Source of the DNA: CAZOIA01 sp964579675
GTDB taxonomy: Bacteria; Planctomycetota; Phycisphaerae; UBA1845; PWPN01
Direction of reading: 5' to 3'
DNA: 39,120 nt
Assembly (NCBI GenBank): GCA_964579675.1
Contig: CAZOIA010000030.1
Coordinates: 1 to 39,120, forward strand
The notes under the pieces are model-generated. The model was not told the origin of the DNA. It made no database searches and saw only the letters and a program-made list of their open reading frames with translations. Shown here one piece after another: positions 1 to 6,977 of the stretch (positions are counted from its first letter, which is position 1; every line of letters starts with the position of its first letter). A program made the position numbers and the translations under genes.

Positions 1-52
1 AACACCTGGGGGCGGCGCCTTCCAACAAGCCGCCCAAAGTGTCATGCACCCG
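1..52. repeat. Dispersed palindromic repeat, copy 1
   Basis: This stretch matches 30353-30406 almost base for base; the second copy has two extra G residues and a handful of substitutions. It contains a hairpin with stem GGGCGGC/GCCGCCC around a 12-nt loop, and the loop-closing difference in the other copy keeps a wobble pair. It starts at the window edge, so it may extend further left. It resembles REP-type intergenic palindromes. No coding function is seen. Confidence 0.7.
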
Positions 53-83
53 TGTGAAAGTGCGAACGTGCGAAGGTGCTAAA
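52..83 (+). repeat. Octamer array GTGCGAAN x4
   Basis: Four back-to-back octamers read GTGTGAAA, GTGCGAAC, GTGCGAAG and GTGCTAAA. The same unit recurs on the opposite strand at 13572-13595. It lies directly after the palindromic repeat and upstream of the first gene. It is non-coding as far as can be seen. Confidence 0.6.
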
Positions 84-216
84 GCGTGAGCGTGTGGATC
101 TCGCGCCACAAAGTCGATTGCATCGAGGGGCTCCGCTTGTTCAGTACTGTTGCAGGGTTTCGCGGGCAGGTTGTCCGGGCGGAGGCTCGCCCGGGTCGCA
201 GCTTCCGGGTGAGCAC

Positions 217-245
217 TCGACTTTCCAGCACTTTGGCCATACAGT
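217..245 (+). promoter_or_regulatory. Weak sigma-70-like promoter for the first gene
   Basis: TCGACT (217-222) and TACAGT (240-245) are separated by 17 nt and would start transcription near 252, giving a leader of about 53 nt before the ATG at 305. The -35 element matches only 4 of 6 consensus bases. The rest of 84-304 shows no gene. Confidence 0.25.
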
Positions 246-304
246 TGATAGTGGTCAGCCGGCAGGGGCCCGGACAGTCCAATCGCTTGCAGGAGGCGAC
301 CAGA

Positions 305-1429
305 ATGCCTCGATATCATACAGGCCGTGTCGCGCTGGCCATGGCCGTTCTTGTTTGGGGTGCTGCTGCGGCGTACGCCGTGGTTGACACCATTGACGCG
401 ACCGTGACCGCGGAGGTGCAGGAGTTCGTCGGCGGGTCCGCCGGCAACTCTGATTCCGCCTTCGAGGATCTGGAGCAGACCACCGGCAATCTCCCGCTGG
501 TCGCTGAGGCCGAACTCTTCCGAACCACGGGCGGCCAGGACGAGGCGGGGGCCACGGCAACCACCAGTTTCTTCGACCCTCGGGCCAGCCTCACGCCGGA
601 CCCCGACGAGTTCGGCATCGACATAGGGACGTTCAGTCTTCTGCCCGATATCTCCTACGCTGTACTGTCCAACTCGACCGAGACGCGGGAGATCACCTTC
701 CTCGCGGACGAGATCCGCGAGCCGGACGGCACGGAGTTGAGTGTCCGAAGCCAGTTCTTCCTAGACGGCGTTCTGCTGGTCTGGGGCGAACGGGATAACG
801 AAGACCTGTCGGGGACGACGGCCGGCGTGGTCTTGAGTGTTCTGCAGACTCGCCCCGGCGATGGGGAGCCGACGGCGGTCTTGAACGCGAGCCTGACCCT
901 GACCGGCCGGGGGGACGGCACCGCCACGCTCTCCACAAGCGGGTCGCTCGCTCCCGAGAACGTTACCGTCCTGGACCTGACCGATCCCACGGACGATTTC
1001 GGGCCGATGCATCTGGTCATCATCCCGGCCAGCACCGCCCTGCCGTACGTGTATCCGGCCGAGGTCGGGCAGACGTTCGTGTTGAAGGCTGAGATCGAGG
1101 GCCAAGCCCACAGCCAACCCGGGACCGGGGCGTCGGTCGAGTTGGGGGTTCCCCTGCTGGAGCTGGCCGAGCTGGTCAACACCGTGGCCGGAGGAGGGAC
1201 GGGCGATCTGTTGCAGGAGATCATAGAAGCGGCGCTGGGGTCACCTCCAATTGCGGCCAAGCCGTTGCTGCCCGCGGCCGAGAACACTACGGTCACGGTT
1301 GTCCGGCGAAGCGCCCGCGGACTCGAGGACATCCTGGCCCTGCCGTTTTGTGGAAGCATGGGCGTAGAGTCAGCCGTGCTGTTGACCCTCTTTGCCGCAG
1401 GGATTGCCCTGTCCTCACGGCACGGGTGA
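305..1429 (+). CDS. Secreted protein of unknown function with C-terminal membrane anchor
   Basis: The 374-residue product starts at an ATG preceded by AGGAGG (291-296) at 8-nt spacing; the frame is open further upstream (to 86) but without a ribosome site. The N-terminus (basic MPRYHTGR, then a hydrophobic stretch to about residue 24) looks like a signal peptide. The mature part is acidic, rich in Thr, Asp and beta-forming residues, with no recognised catalytic motif. The C-terminus has a short Cys-Gly-containing segment (LPFCGSMGVES), a hydrophobic helix and the basic end SSRHG. That tripartite layout resembles exported proteins carrying a C-terminal sorting or anchor signal. The function is not recognised. 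A surface or periplasmic structural protein is the most I would infer. Confidence 0.7.
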   Translation: MPRYHTGRVALAMAVLVWGAAAAYAVVDTIDATVTAEVQEFVGGSAGNSDSAFEDLEQTTGNLPLVAEAELFRTTGGQDEAGATATTSFFDPRASLTPDPDEFGIDIGTFSLLPDISYAVLSNSTETREITFLADEIREPDGTELSVRSQFFLDGVLLVWGERDNEDLSGTTAGVVLSVLQTRPGDGEPTAVLNASLTLTGRGDGTATLSTSGSLAPENVTVLDLTDPTDDFGPMHLVIIPASTALPYVYPAEVGQTFVLKAEIEGQAHSQPGTGASVELGVPLLELAELVNTVAGGGTGDLLQEIIEAALGSPPIAAKPLLPAAENTTVTVVRRSARGLEDILALPFCGSMGVESAVLLTLFAAGIALSSRHG

Positions 1430-1491
1430 TGATTCTTCGACATGTCGATACGGTTCGCGGAGGGAGAAGGGCCGTCAACTGACCTGAGCGT

Positions 1492-1875
1492 ATGGACACC
1501 CCCAGGATCCTGGCTATTGATGACGTTCACCTTGCCGCGGCGCAGGAGGCGGTGGACGAACTGGCTGCCTTCTATACTGGCCTGGTCGGCCTGAATCGCG
1601 TCGATAGCGGGACCGAGGAGGGGCGGGTAATGTTTCGGGGTTATCCTCACTCCGGGCCGAAACTGGTCGTCAACCTGGGTGGGCAGCACGATACGGGCAG
1701 ACTTCGGCGACAGGTGCTCATCCAGGTCTCGTCCGTGACGGATTGCGCGGATCAGATGGCCGAACGGAGAACGCCCTTTGTCTGGTCGCACGGGTGGACT
1801 TTCTATGACCAGCGGTTGACGGCGATGGATCCGGCAGGCAATCGTGTGGGGCTGGTGACCTATCACCGGTTGTAG
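1492..1875 (+). CDS. VOC (glyoxalase/bleomycin-resistance-like) family protein
   Basis: The 127-residue protein has the expected length for a single-chain VOC domain of two beta-alpha-beta-beta-beta modules. Supporting features are an N-terminal DDVHLA strand followed by a helix with FYTGLVGL, a central strand GRVMFRGY, and a C-terminal TAMDPAGNRVGLV, which matches the DPdGN-x-hel ending typical of the family. The usual second metal ligand (Glu near the C-terminus) is not obvious, so the catalytic metal site may be absent. A GGAGGGAGAAGG stretch lies about 22 nt upstream, too far to be a normal ribosome site, and the real initiation signal is weak. VOC proteins range from lyases and dioxygenases to binding proteins. 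The substrate cannot be named here. Confidence 0.7.
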   Translation: MDTPRILAIDDVHLAAAQEAVDELAAFYTGLVGLNRVDSGTEEGRVMFRGYPHSGPKLVVNLGGQHDTGRLRRQVLIQVSSVTDCADQMAERRTPFVWSHGWTFYDQRLTAMDPAGNRVGLVTYHRL

Positions 1876-1999
1876 TCTAAGTGTTTGTCATTCAAGCAGT
1901 TATACCAGGGATTAGCCTTGTTTCACCTGCCCGGGGACCGGGGTCCGTGGGGCTGGATGGGCCGGCGAACAAAATGGGCGATTTTGTCGAAAAGAGGGG

Positions 2000-2028
2000 A
2001 TGACAAGCGGCCGGCAAGCCGTTATACT
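2000..2028 (+). promoter_or_regulatory. Sigma-70-like promoter of the coaE leader
   Basis: ATGACA (2000-2005) and TATACT (2023-2028) are spaced by 17 nt, a near-consensus pair, predicting a start near 2035. The next gene begins at 2369, so the transcript would carry about 330 nt of untranslated RNA. Confidence 0.5.
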
Positions 2029-2368
2029 ACACAAGCCTTGAATGTCTCGGGCGGCGTCAAAGGGGTCAACGCGTGGCCCGTTGCCTGCAGGCGTCATGTC
2101 CATCGCTCGTCGGACTCCATGCTCGGAGCGCTGAGTAGAATCCCTGACGAGGATGCCTGTACTGCTCCTGTGTAATGGGGGCATATGTCCGCCTCAGGCG
2201 GAGCATGACCAGCGCGGTGGGGGGAAAGGGGATCAAGGCGCGGGGGTGCATCCCGGAGCGTCACGCGGGGGGCTCGGGTAGAGACATCCCGGGCGACTGG
2301 AGCTTATCAAACCGTTGTCCTGCAGGGGAAGTAGCGCCATTGTCTGGGTCTGAAGGGACAGCCACACA
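2029..2368 (+). other. Long untranslated leader or possible non-coding RNA before coaE
   Basis: No convincing ORF is present. Local inverted repeats occur: TCCGCC-TCA-GGCGGA (2188-2202) and CCCGGAGC (2252-2259) facing GCTCGGG (2272-2278). A direct repeat CATCCCGG occurs twice nearby. I compared it by eye with RNase P, tmRNA, 6S, SRP, TPP, cobalamin and c-di-GMP RNA signatures and found no match. No U-tract terminator is seen before coaE, which favours a 5' leader over a separate RNA. Confidence 0.35.
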
Positions 2369-2980
2369 GTGAAAGCCGGCAAACCGATCATCGGTCTGGC
2401 CGGCGGGATTGGATCGGGTAAGAGTACGGTGGCTTCGATCCTGGGCGAGCTGGGGGCTGCCATTATTGCTTCGGACCGCGTGAACCGCGAGGAATTGAAT
2501 TCGCCCGAGGTTCTCGCATGCCTGCGCCGGTGGTGGGGCCAGGGGGTCTTCGGACCGGATGGAGCGGTGGATCGCGACGCTGTCCGCCAGCTCGTGACGA
2601 GGGATGGGGCTGCTCGGGAGCGGCTGGAGCGGTTAGTTCACCCACGAATCGCCCGCCGCAGTCAGGCGTTGATGACCGAGTACCAGGCCGATCCGACCGT
2701 CCGCGCGGTCGTGTGGGACGCTCCGTTGCTGTTTGAGGCCGGGTTGGCGGATCAGTGTGATTATGTCATTTTCGTAGAGGCGGATGAATCGATCCGGCGG
2801 GATCGCGTGTTGTCCAGTCGCGGCTGGACGGCCGAAGACCTGCAGCGGCTTGAGAAAACACAAGCGCCTCTGGACGTCAAGAGAGGCAAAGCCAACTACA
2901 GAGTAGTCAATAACTCCGACATTGACGATCTTCGCCGAGAAGTGAAAGGCGTCTTCTCTCGAATACTCTCCGGGAGCTGA
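2369..2980 (+). CDS. coaE: Dephospho-CoA kinase
   Basis: The enzyme phosphorylates the ribose 3'-OH of dephospho-CoA with ATP, the last step of coenzyme A synthesis, in the cytoplasm. The 203-residue length is typical. The P-loop GGIGSGKST lies at residues 12-20, and the ASDR segment with Asp36 matches the family's conserved acidic residue. The central LVHPRI and the later DAPLLFEAGL motif are also characteristic of CoaE. The start is a GTG with AAGGGA about 10 nt upstream. It is followed after 120 nt by rho on the same strand and may share its transcript. Confidence 0.93.
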   Translation: MKAGKPIIGLAGGIGSGKSTVASILGELGAAIIASDRVNREELNSPEVLACLRRWWGQGVFGPDGAVDRDAVRQLVTRDGAARERLERLVHPRIARRSQALMTEYQADPTVRAVVWDAPLLFEAGLADQCDYVIFVEADESIRRDRVLSSRGWTAEDLQRLEKTQAPLDVKRGKANYRVVNNSDIDDLRREVKGVFSRILSGS

Positions 2981-3058
2981 CCGCTTCCAGCCCCGGCGGC
3001 GGTGACAGTTTCCCAAATGGGATGCCCGCCTCGGGGGGTAATCTGTTTGGAATCATGC

Positions 3059-3075
3059 AGGGGTTTACCCCTTTT
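3059..3075 (+). promoter_or_regulatory. Hairpin with U-tract in the rho leader
   Basis: AGGGG-TTTA-CCCCT followed by TTTTC lies 11 nt before the rho ribosome site. A second small hairpin, TCCC-AAAT-GGGA, sits at 3011-3022. The short stem plus U-tract resembles a weak intrinsic terminator and could attenuate rho, or end coaE transcription. No measurement supports either use. Confidence 0.3.
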
Positions 3076-3100
3076 CTATCACCGCTAGGAGGATTGGTAG

Positions 3101-4600
3101 ATGGTGAGAGCCAACGACAAGTCGAGGAGTCAGTCGAGCCGCGGCGGCGGGCGAAAGAGAACCACCGGGGTCGAGACCGGGCCTGTGGACAAGGCGGAAG
3201 GAGAGACACCGGTCGCAGTGGCCAACGAGAACAGGCAAGACACGGGGGCCGGAGAATCGCAAGCAGCGATCGATGCCGAAACCCACGCCAAGTATGAAGA
3301 GATCAAGCGAGGCGACCTGCACATCAGGGACCTGCAGCAGCTCACCGTCGATGCGTTGCACGAGATCGCTAAGAACGAGGGGCTGACCGAATACACCGGG
3401 CTGACCAAGGCCGAGCTCATCTTCAAGATCCTAAAGGAGCGTATTCGCCAGAACGGGCTGATGTACGGGGAGGGGGTGCTGGAAATCCTGCCGGACGGGT
3501 TCGGGTTCCTGCGCAACCCGGAATACAACTACCTGCCCTGTCAGGACGACATCTATGTCAGTCCGTCGCAGATCCGGCGTTTCGGCCTGCGGACGGGGCA
3601 CATCGTAGCTGGTCAGATCCGTCCCCCCAAGGAGTCCGAGCGCTATTTCGCATTGCTTCGGGTCGAGGCCATCAACCTTGAAGACCCCGAGCGCCTGGCC
3701 GAGAAGGCCAACTTCGAGGATCTCACCCCGCTGCACCCCGGCCCGAAGGACGCGAATACCGCCCAACTCGGCGTCGAGGGCCGTCTCCATCTGGAGACTG
3801 CGCCCGATGAGATCAACATGCGGGTCGTGGATCTCGTCACGCCCATCGGCAAGGGGCAGCGGATGCTGATCGTTGCCCCCCCGCGGACCGGCAAGACCGT
3901 CCTGCTGCGGAAGATGGCCAACGCCATCGCCGCCAACGATCCGGATGTCTACGTGATCATCCTGCTCATCGACGAGCGGCCCGAGGAGGTGACCGAGATG
4001 GAGCGGGCCACCACCGCAGAGGTCATCTCGTCCACCTTCGACGAGCCCGCCAGTCGTCACGTCCAGGTCGCCGAGATGGTGATCGAGAAGGCCCGCCGGA
4101 TGGTCGAGTACGGGCGCGACGTGGTGATCCTGCTCGATTCCATTACTCGACTGGCCCGGGCCCACAACACGGAAGTACCTCACTCCGGCAAGATCCTCAC
4201 CGGGGGTGTCGACTCCAACGCACTGCAGAAACCCAAGCGGTTCTTCGGGGCCGCCCGTAATATCGAAGAGGGCGGGTCGCTGACGATCATCGGCACGGCC
4301 CTGATCGACACCGGCAGCAAGATGGACGAGGTGATTTTCGAGGAGTTCAAGGGGACGGGTAATGCGGAACTGCACCTGGACCGCCGCCTGGTCGACCGGC
4401 GGACCTGGCCCGCCATCGACATCAACTCCAGCGGGACCCGCAAGGAAGAGTTGCTGCTGGCCCCGGAAGAACTCGATCTGATCTACAAGCTCCGCCGCGT
4501 CCTGAGCGACATGAACGTCGTCGAGTCGGTCGAATTGCTCCGCAGCCGCCTGTTGAAGGTCCGCACGAACGCCGAGTTCCTCATGACCATGAATCTGTGA
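3101..4600 (+). CDS. rho: Transcription termination factor Rho
   Basis: This is the hexameric RNA-dependent ATPase that releases transcripts. The ATG follows TAGGAGG (3086-3092) at 8-nt spacing. The 499-residue protein has a basic, low-complexity N-terminal extension of about 65 residues. A Rho_N helical domain follows (about 71-115), then the cold-shock-like RNA-binding domain starting at GEGVLEILPDGFGFLR (about 123-138). The ATPase domain carries Walker A PPRTGKT (about 260-267) and Walker B VVILLDS (about 341-347). The loop LTGGVDSNALQKPKRFFG (about 366) and the C-terminal GTGNAELHLDR segment are highly conserved. The family is usually near 420 residues, so the N-terminal extension accounts for the extra length. 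A terminator lies downstream. Confidence 0.97.
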   Translation: MVRANDKSRSQSSRGGGRKRTTGVETGPVDKAEGETPVAVANENRQDTGAGESQAAIDAETHAKYEEIKRGDLHIRDLQQLTVDALHEIAKNEGLTEYTGLTKAELIFKILKERIRQNGLMYGEGVLEILPDGFGFLRNPEYNYLPCQDDIYVSPSQIRRFGLRTGHIVAGQIRPPKESERYFALLRVEAINLEDPERLAEKANFEDLTPLHPGPKDANTAQLGVEGRLHLETAPDEINMRVVDLVTPIGKGQRMLIVAPPRTGKTVLLRKMANAIAANDPDVYVIILLIDERPEEVTEMERATTAEVISSTFDEPASRHVQVAEMVIEKARRMVEYGRDVVILLDSITRLARAHNTEVPHSGKILTGGVDSNALQKPKRFFGAARNIEEGGSLTIIGTALIDTGSKMDEVIFEEFKGTGNAELHLDRRLVDRRTWPAIDINSSGTRKEELLLAPEELDLIYKLRRVLSDMNVVESVELLRSRLLKVRTNAEFLMTMNL

Positions 4601-4673
4601 CGAAAGAACGCCGTTTCCCCGCCCCTGCCCCGTGCACAAAGTCGTCCGGCAGCGCGCAGCCCCGGGTGAGCGC

Positions 4674-4707
4674 GAAAAAAACCCGCCGGACCGAGGCCCG
4701 CGGGTTT
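4674..4707 (-). terminator. Intrinsic terminator of the 5S gene
   Basis: On the minus strand AAACCCGC pairs with GCGGGTTT around a GC-rich loop and is followed by a run of seven T residues. It begins about 20 nt after the 3' end of the 5S RNA. Read on the plus strand, the same hairpin sits downstream of rho but is followed by only three T residues, so it may act weakly there too. Confidence 0.8.
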
Positions 4708-4726
4708 CCGCAATAATGGAAAAAAT

Positions 4727-4833
4727 GTCGGCGATCACCTACTCTCGCCCGGTGGGACTACCATCGGCCGCCTGGGCTTAACTACCGTGTGCGGAATGGG
4801 AACGGGTGTTTCCCCAGGCGTATCATCACCGAC
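4727..4833 (-). rRNA. rrf: 5S ribosomal RNA
   Basis: Read on the minus strand, the 107-nt segment contains the hallmark 5S sequences CCCGTTCCCATTCCG, ACACGG-AGTTAAGCCC and GCCGATGGTAGT. It ends with GCGAGAGTAGGTG. The two ends, GTCGGTGAT and ATCGCCGAC, form a nine-pair helix I with one G-U pair, which fixes the ends to within a base or two. No 23S or 16S gene is adjacent: rho lies convergent on one side and a lipoprotein gene divergent on the other. The gene has its own promoter and terminator and is therefore a stand-alone transcription unit. Confidence 0.95.
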
Positions 4834-4840
4834 GCTGTGG

Positions 4841-4868
4841 ATGATACTGCCCCTCGGCTCCTTGTCAA
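4841..4868 (-). promoter_or_regulatory. Promoter of the 5S rRNA gene
   Basis: On the minus strand a perfect TTGACA (-35) is followed after 16 nt by TATCAT (-10). The first base of the mature 5S helix lies 8 nt after the -10 element, so transcription would begin at or within a base of the mature 5' end, with little or no leader to process. Confidence 0.75.
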
Positions 4869-4964
4869 GCCCACCCTGGGAAAAGAGGGCCGGAGCCTTG
4901 TGGGCGGCTTGACAGATATCGAGACTATTCAACCTGCCATCTGCACTCCGGTGAGCAGCCCCGC

Positions 4965-4994
4965 TTGCCTGCCCCATCTGGTCCGCCGTAGAAT
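4965..4994 (+). promoter_or_regulatory. Sigma-70-like promoter of the lipoprotein cluster
   Basis: TTGCCT (4965-4970) and TAGAAT (4989-4994) are 18 nt apart, predicting a start near 5001 and a 66-nt leader to the first lipoprotein. It faces away from the 5S promoter. Confidence 0.4.
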
Positions 4995-5066
4995 GATCCG
5001 GCTCGCTCGGCTCCCCCAGGTACCGCCACGGGGTTGATGTCTGCCCACCCTTGGAGAGTTCTCGTG

Positions 5067-5525
5067 ATGCCTGATTGTCACCTTGGAGCACCTGTAGTTC
5101 TGATGCTGGCTGGACTGGGTCTGGCCGGCGTGGCGGGTTGCAATCCCTCTCTGGCGATGACTCTCGGGCTCGATCCGGTGGCGCTGCTTGACCCGCCCGA
5201 CGGCACACTGCTCATCATGGTGATGAACACCGCGGATACTGCGGCGGTGGCCACGGTGGCGGTCAATAAGACAAATGGCGGACAACTGGAGTTGAAGATT
5301 CCGGCGCTCCCATTCAGCACGGCCCACGACCTCGACCACGTCACGGTCATCCAGGATTGTGACGTGACGAGCATCCAGCTACTAGGGGTGACGGTTGCTG
5401 GGGTTGGCGAAATCGCCTCCGACCGGCCGCCCCTGGCCATGGGGGTCAGTTTGAGTTGCGGAGACGTCGTGGTTATCTGGATAACCCAGGCGCAGAACTA
5501 CTTCGCCAATCTATCGGTGTTCTGA
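5067..5525 (+). CDS. Lipoprotein of unknown function, first of three tandem paralogues
   Basis: The ATG at 5067 was chosen because GGAGAG (5053-5058) lies 8 nt upstream. An earlier in-frame ATG at 5037 lacks a ribosome site. The 152-residue protein begins with a hydrophobic segment ending in the lipobox VAGC, so Cys25 should be lipidated and the protein anchored to a membrane facing the periplasm. The mature part contains MVMNTADTAAVATVAV, IQDCDVTSIQLLGV and SCGDVVVIWI. Each can be lined up with the two following proteins. Two mature cysteines (in DCD and SCGD) could form a disulfide. I do not recognise the family. The next gene starts 3 nt after the stop codon, which implies one operon. Confidence 0.75.
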   Translation: MPDCHLGAPVVLMLAGLGLAGVAGCNPSLAMTLGLDPVALLDPPDGTLLIMVMNTADTAAVATVAVNKTNGGQLELKIPALPFSTAHDLDHVTVIQDCDVTSIQLLGVTVAGVGEIASDRPPLAMGVSLSCGDVVVIWITQAQNYFANLSVF

Positions 5526-5528
5526 TCC

Positions 5529-6134
5529 ATGCGTTGCTTCCGACAGAAACATCTGGTTCTGGTTGCCCTGCTGCCGGCCTCGGTCGGATGCATCAACCCG
5601 GGTCTGACCAATTCGATTTTTGGCGAGTTCTACCCGGTGGCGCCGGGAGATGAGCCTTTTGTCGCGGTTCGGGTCGTTAACGACACCGCCGCCACGCTCG
5701 ACGTTCCGATCGTGTACGACGTGTACGGCGACGGCACCGTGGTGAACACCTATCTCATCACCAATCTGAACCCGGAGGGCCGGGAGACGGGCGTGGTCCT
5801 TGGCTGGCCCGTCTCGCGTATAGCCATTGGCGACCTGGACAACCCCGTGCTTCCGACGATCGCCGCCAGCTTCCCCAGTCAGGATGCGATCGTCGCCCCC
5901 TTCAACCACCCCGCCCTGGAAGCGGGCACGGACTTCGACTCCGGCGACACGATCCTATTTTACATCAATGAGGACAGTCGCAGCCCCGTATTCCTTGTGG
6001 TTTCAATCGGTCTCATTGACGGAGCGACGCAACGGGGCCCGTTCTCGCGGGCCGATCCATTTGAATCCGCCACCTTGCTACTGAATGCGTTTGAGAACAA
6101 CACCCTGAGCCAGATTTTCGGAGGGCGCCCCTGA
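5529..6134 (+). CDS. Lipoprotein of unknown function, second tandem paralogue
   Basis: The 201-residue protein has a basic N-terminus, a short hydrophobic core and a lipobox-like SVGC with Cys21 as the lipidation site. The mature chain contains VRVVNDTAATLDVPIVYDV, then GVVLGWPVSRIAIGD and SGDTILFYI. In order and spacing these parallel the blocks of the neighbouring lipoproteins, but the two mature cysteines of the first copy are replaced. There is no clear ribosome site. The start lies 3 nt behind the previous stop, so translation is probably coupled. The function is unknown. The beta-rich, acidic composition suggests an extracytoplasmic binding or structural role, but this is only an inference. 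Confidence 0.75.
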   Translation: MRCFRQKHLVLVALLPASVGCINPGLTNSIFGEFYPVAPGDEPFVAVRVVNDTAATLDVPIVYDVYGDGTVVNTYLITNLNPEGRETGVVLGWPVSRIAIGDLDNPVLPTIAASFPSQDAIVAPFNHPALEAGTDFDSGDTILFYINEDSRSPVFLVVSIGLIDGATQRGPFSRADPFESATLLLNAFENNTLSQIFGGRP

Positions 6135-6202
6135 CCGGTGGGAACGGATGAGACTGCACGCCGGACGGTGTAAGCTACGTGGTTCACATGAGGAGGCCGG
6201 TC

Positions 6203-6958
6203 ATGCACAAGCGACGTTGCCTGGTGATCTCGATCATCTCGTCCTGCCTGGCGATCCCGGTGATCATCGGGTCCAGTTGTCCAGCTCCCTCGAACCCCAT
6301 GTACCTTCACGTGGGCACGAATCCTCCGGGGGCAAGGCTGCTGCCGTCGTGTAAGGATCCCCAATCCATTTGCATTTCCATCGTCAATGAGGCCTGCGTG
6401 AACGTCGATATCGCGCTCTATATCCACGACGGGTACGACCCGACCGGGCGCTACCTGTGGTTGCACGAGGACGACGACGATAGTACGGTCATCGTCAACG
6501 GGGAAGAGCAGGAGGAAGAGTGCCACGATTGGGTCAATGGGGAGTTGAGACTGCCGCGGCCCGAGCTGTTTCAAGGAAACAATCTCTGGCAAATCACTGC
6601 GGGCTCTACCGTCTACACCCTTGAGCCCGGGGCATCCAAGGTGGTGCAGGTCCAATGCGAAGACGTCAAGTCGATGGGTTTAGCCGTTGCCCAGTCCGGA
6701 GGCGCCAACGTGTTGACCGCCCCGGAGTACAGTCAGGGACCCGAGTACCGCTGCCGGGAGAGATGCCTTCCGGAGGATCTGCCTGAGGACTGCGTAGACA
6801 TTGTCCCCTGCGGCGAAACGATCGAGTTCCTGGTGCAGGATTACAACGAATGTGTGCATCCCGCGGCCACGGATCTCTACGTCAAGGAGATCGACGAGGC
6901 TCAGGTCTCGGCCGTGTGCACCTGGTATGACGAGCCCGTGTGCCAGCAGAGGCGGTGA
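6203..6958 (+). CDS. Cysteine-rich lipoprotein of unknown function, third tandem paralogue
   Basis: The ATG at 6203 follows AGGAGG (6191-6196) at 6-nt spacing; upstream in-frame ATGs at 6188 and 6179 are less well placed. The 251-residue protein starts MHKRR, then a hydrophobic stretch ending in GSSC, with Cys26 as the lipid site. The mature chain holds ISIVNEACVNVDIALYI, VVQVQCEDVKSMGLAVA and PCGETIEFLV, aligning with both upstream lipoproteins. It is the most cysteine-rich of the three, with a cluster in YRCRERC and further cysteines to the C-terminus, suggesting several disulfides in an oxidising compartment. An acidic run (EDDDDS, EEQEEE) lies near residues 90-110. The family is not recognised. 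The gene ends 19 nt before the end of the convergent prepilin-like gene. Confidence 0.75.
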   Translation: MHKRRCLVISIISSCLAIPVIIGSSCPAPSNPMYLHVGTNPPGARLLPSCKDPQSICISIVNEACVNVDIALYIHDGYDPTGRYLWLHEDDDDSTVIVNGEEQEEECHDWVNGELRLPRPELFQGNNLWQITAGSTVYTLEPGASKVVQVQCEDVKSMGLAVAQSGGANVLTAPEYSQGPEYRCRERCLPEDLPEDCVDIVPCGETIEFLVQDYNECVHPAATDLYVKEIDEAQVSAVCTWYDEPVCQQRR

Positions 6959-6977
6959 GCGTGAGCGGTCTCGGCGT

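Noticed and set aside
655..1866. 403-codon open frame on the minus strand
   Set aside because: Crosses two plus-strand genes with better start signals and protein-like composition.
1885..2175. 96-codon open frame before coaE
   Set aside because: Starts at a weak codon without a ribosome site, spans the predicted promoter and has no protein-like pattern.
2029..2368. RNase P, tmRNA, 6S RNA, SRP RNA or a TPP, cobalamin or c-di-GMP riboswitch
   Set aside because: None of the conserved core sequences of these RNAs could be found by eye.
3431..4738. 435-codon open frame on the minus strand
   Set aside because: Antisense to rho, and it would also run into the 5S terminator region.
4910..4915. TTGACA on the plus strand as a -35 element
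   Set aside because: No acceptable -10 hexamer at 15-19 nt; the TTGCCT/TAGAAT pair further down fits better.
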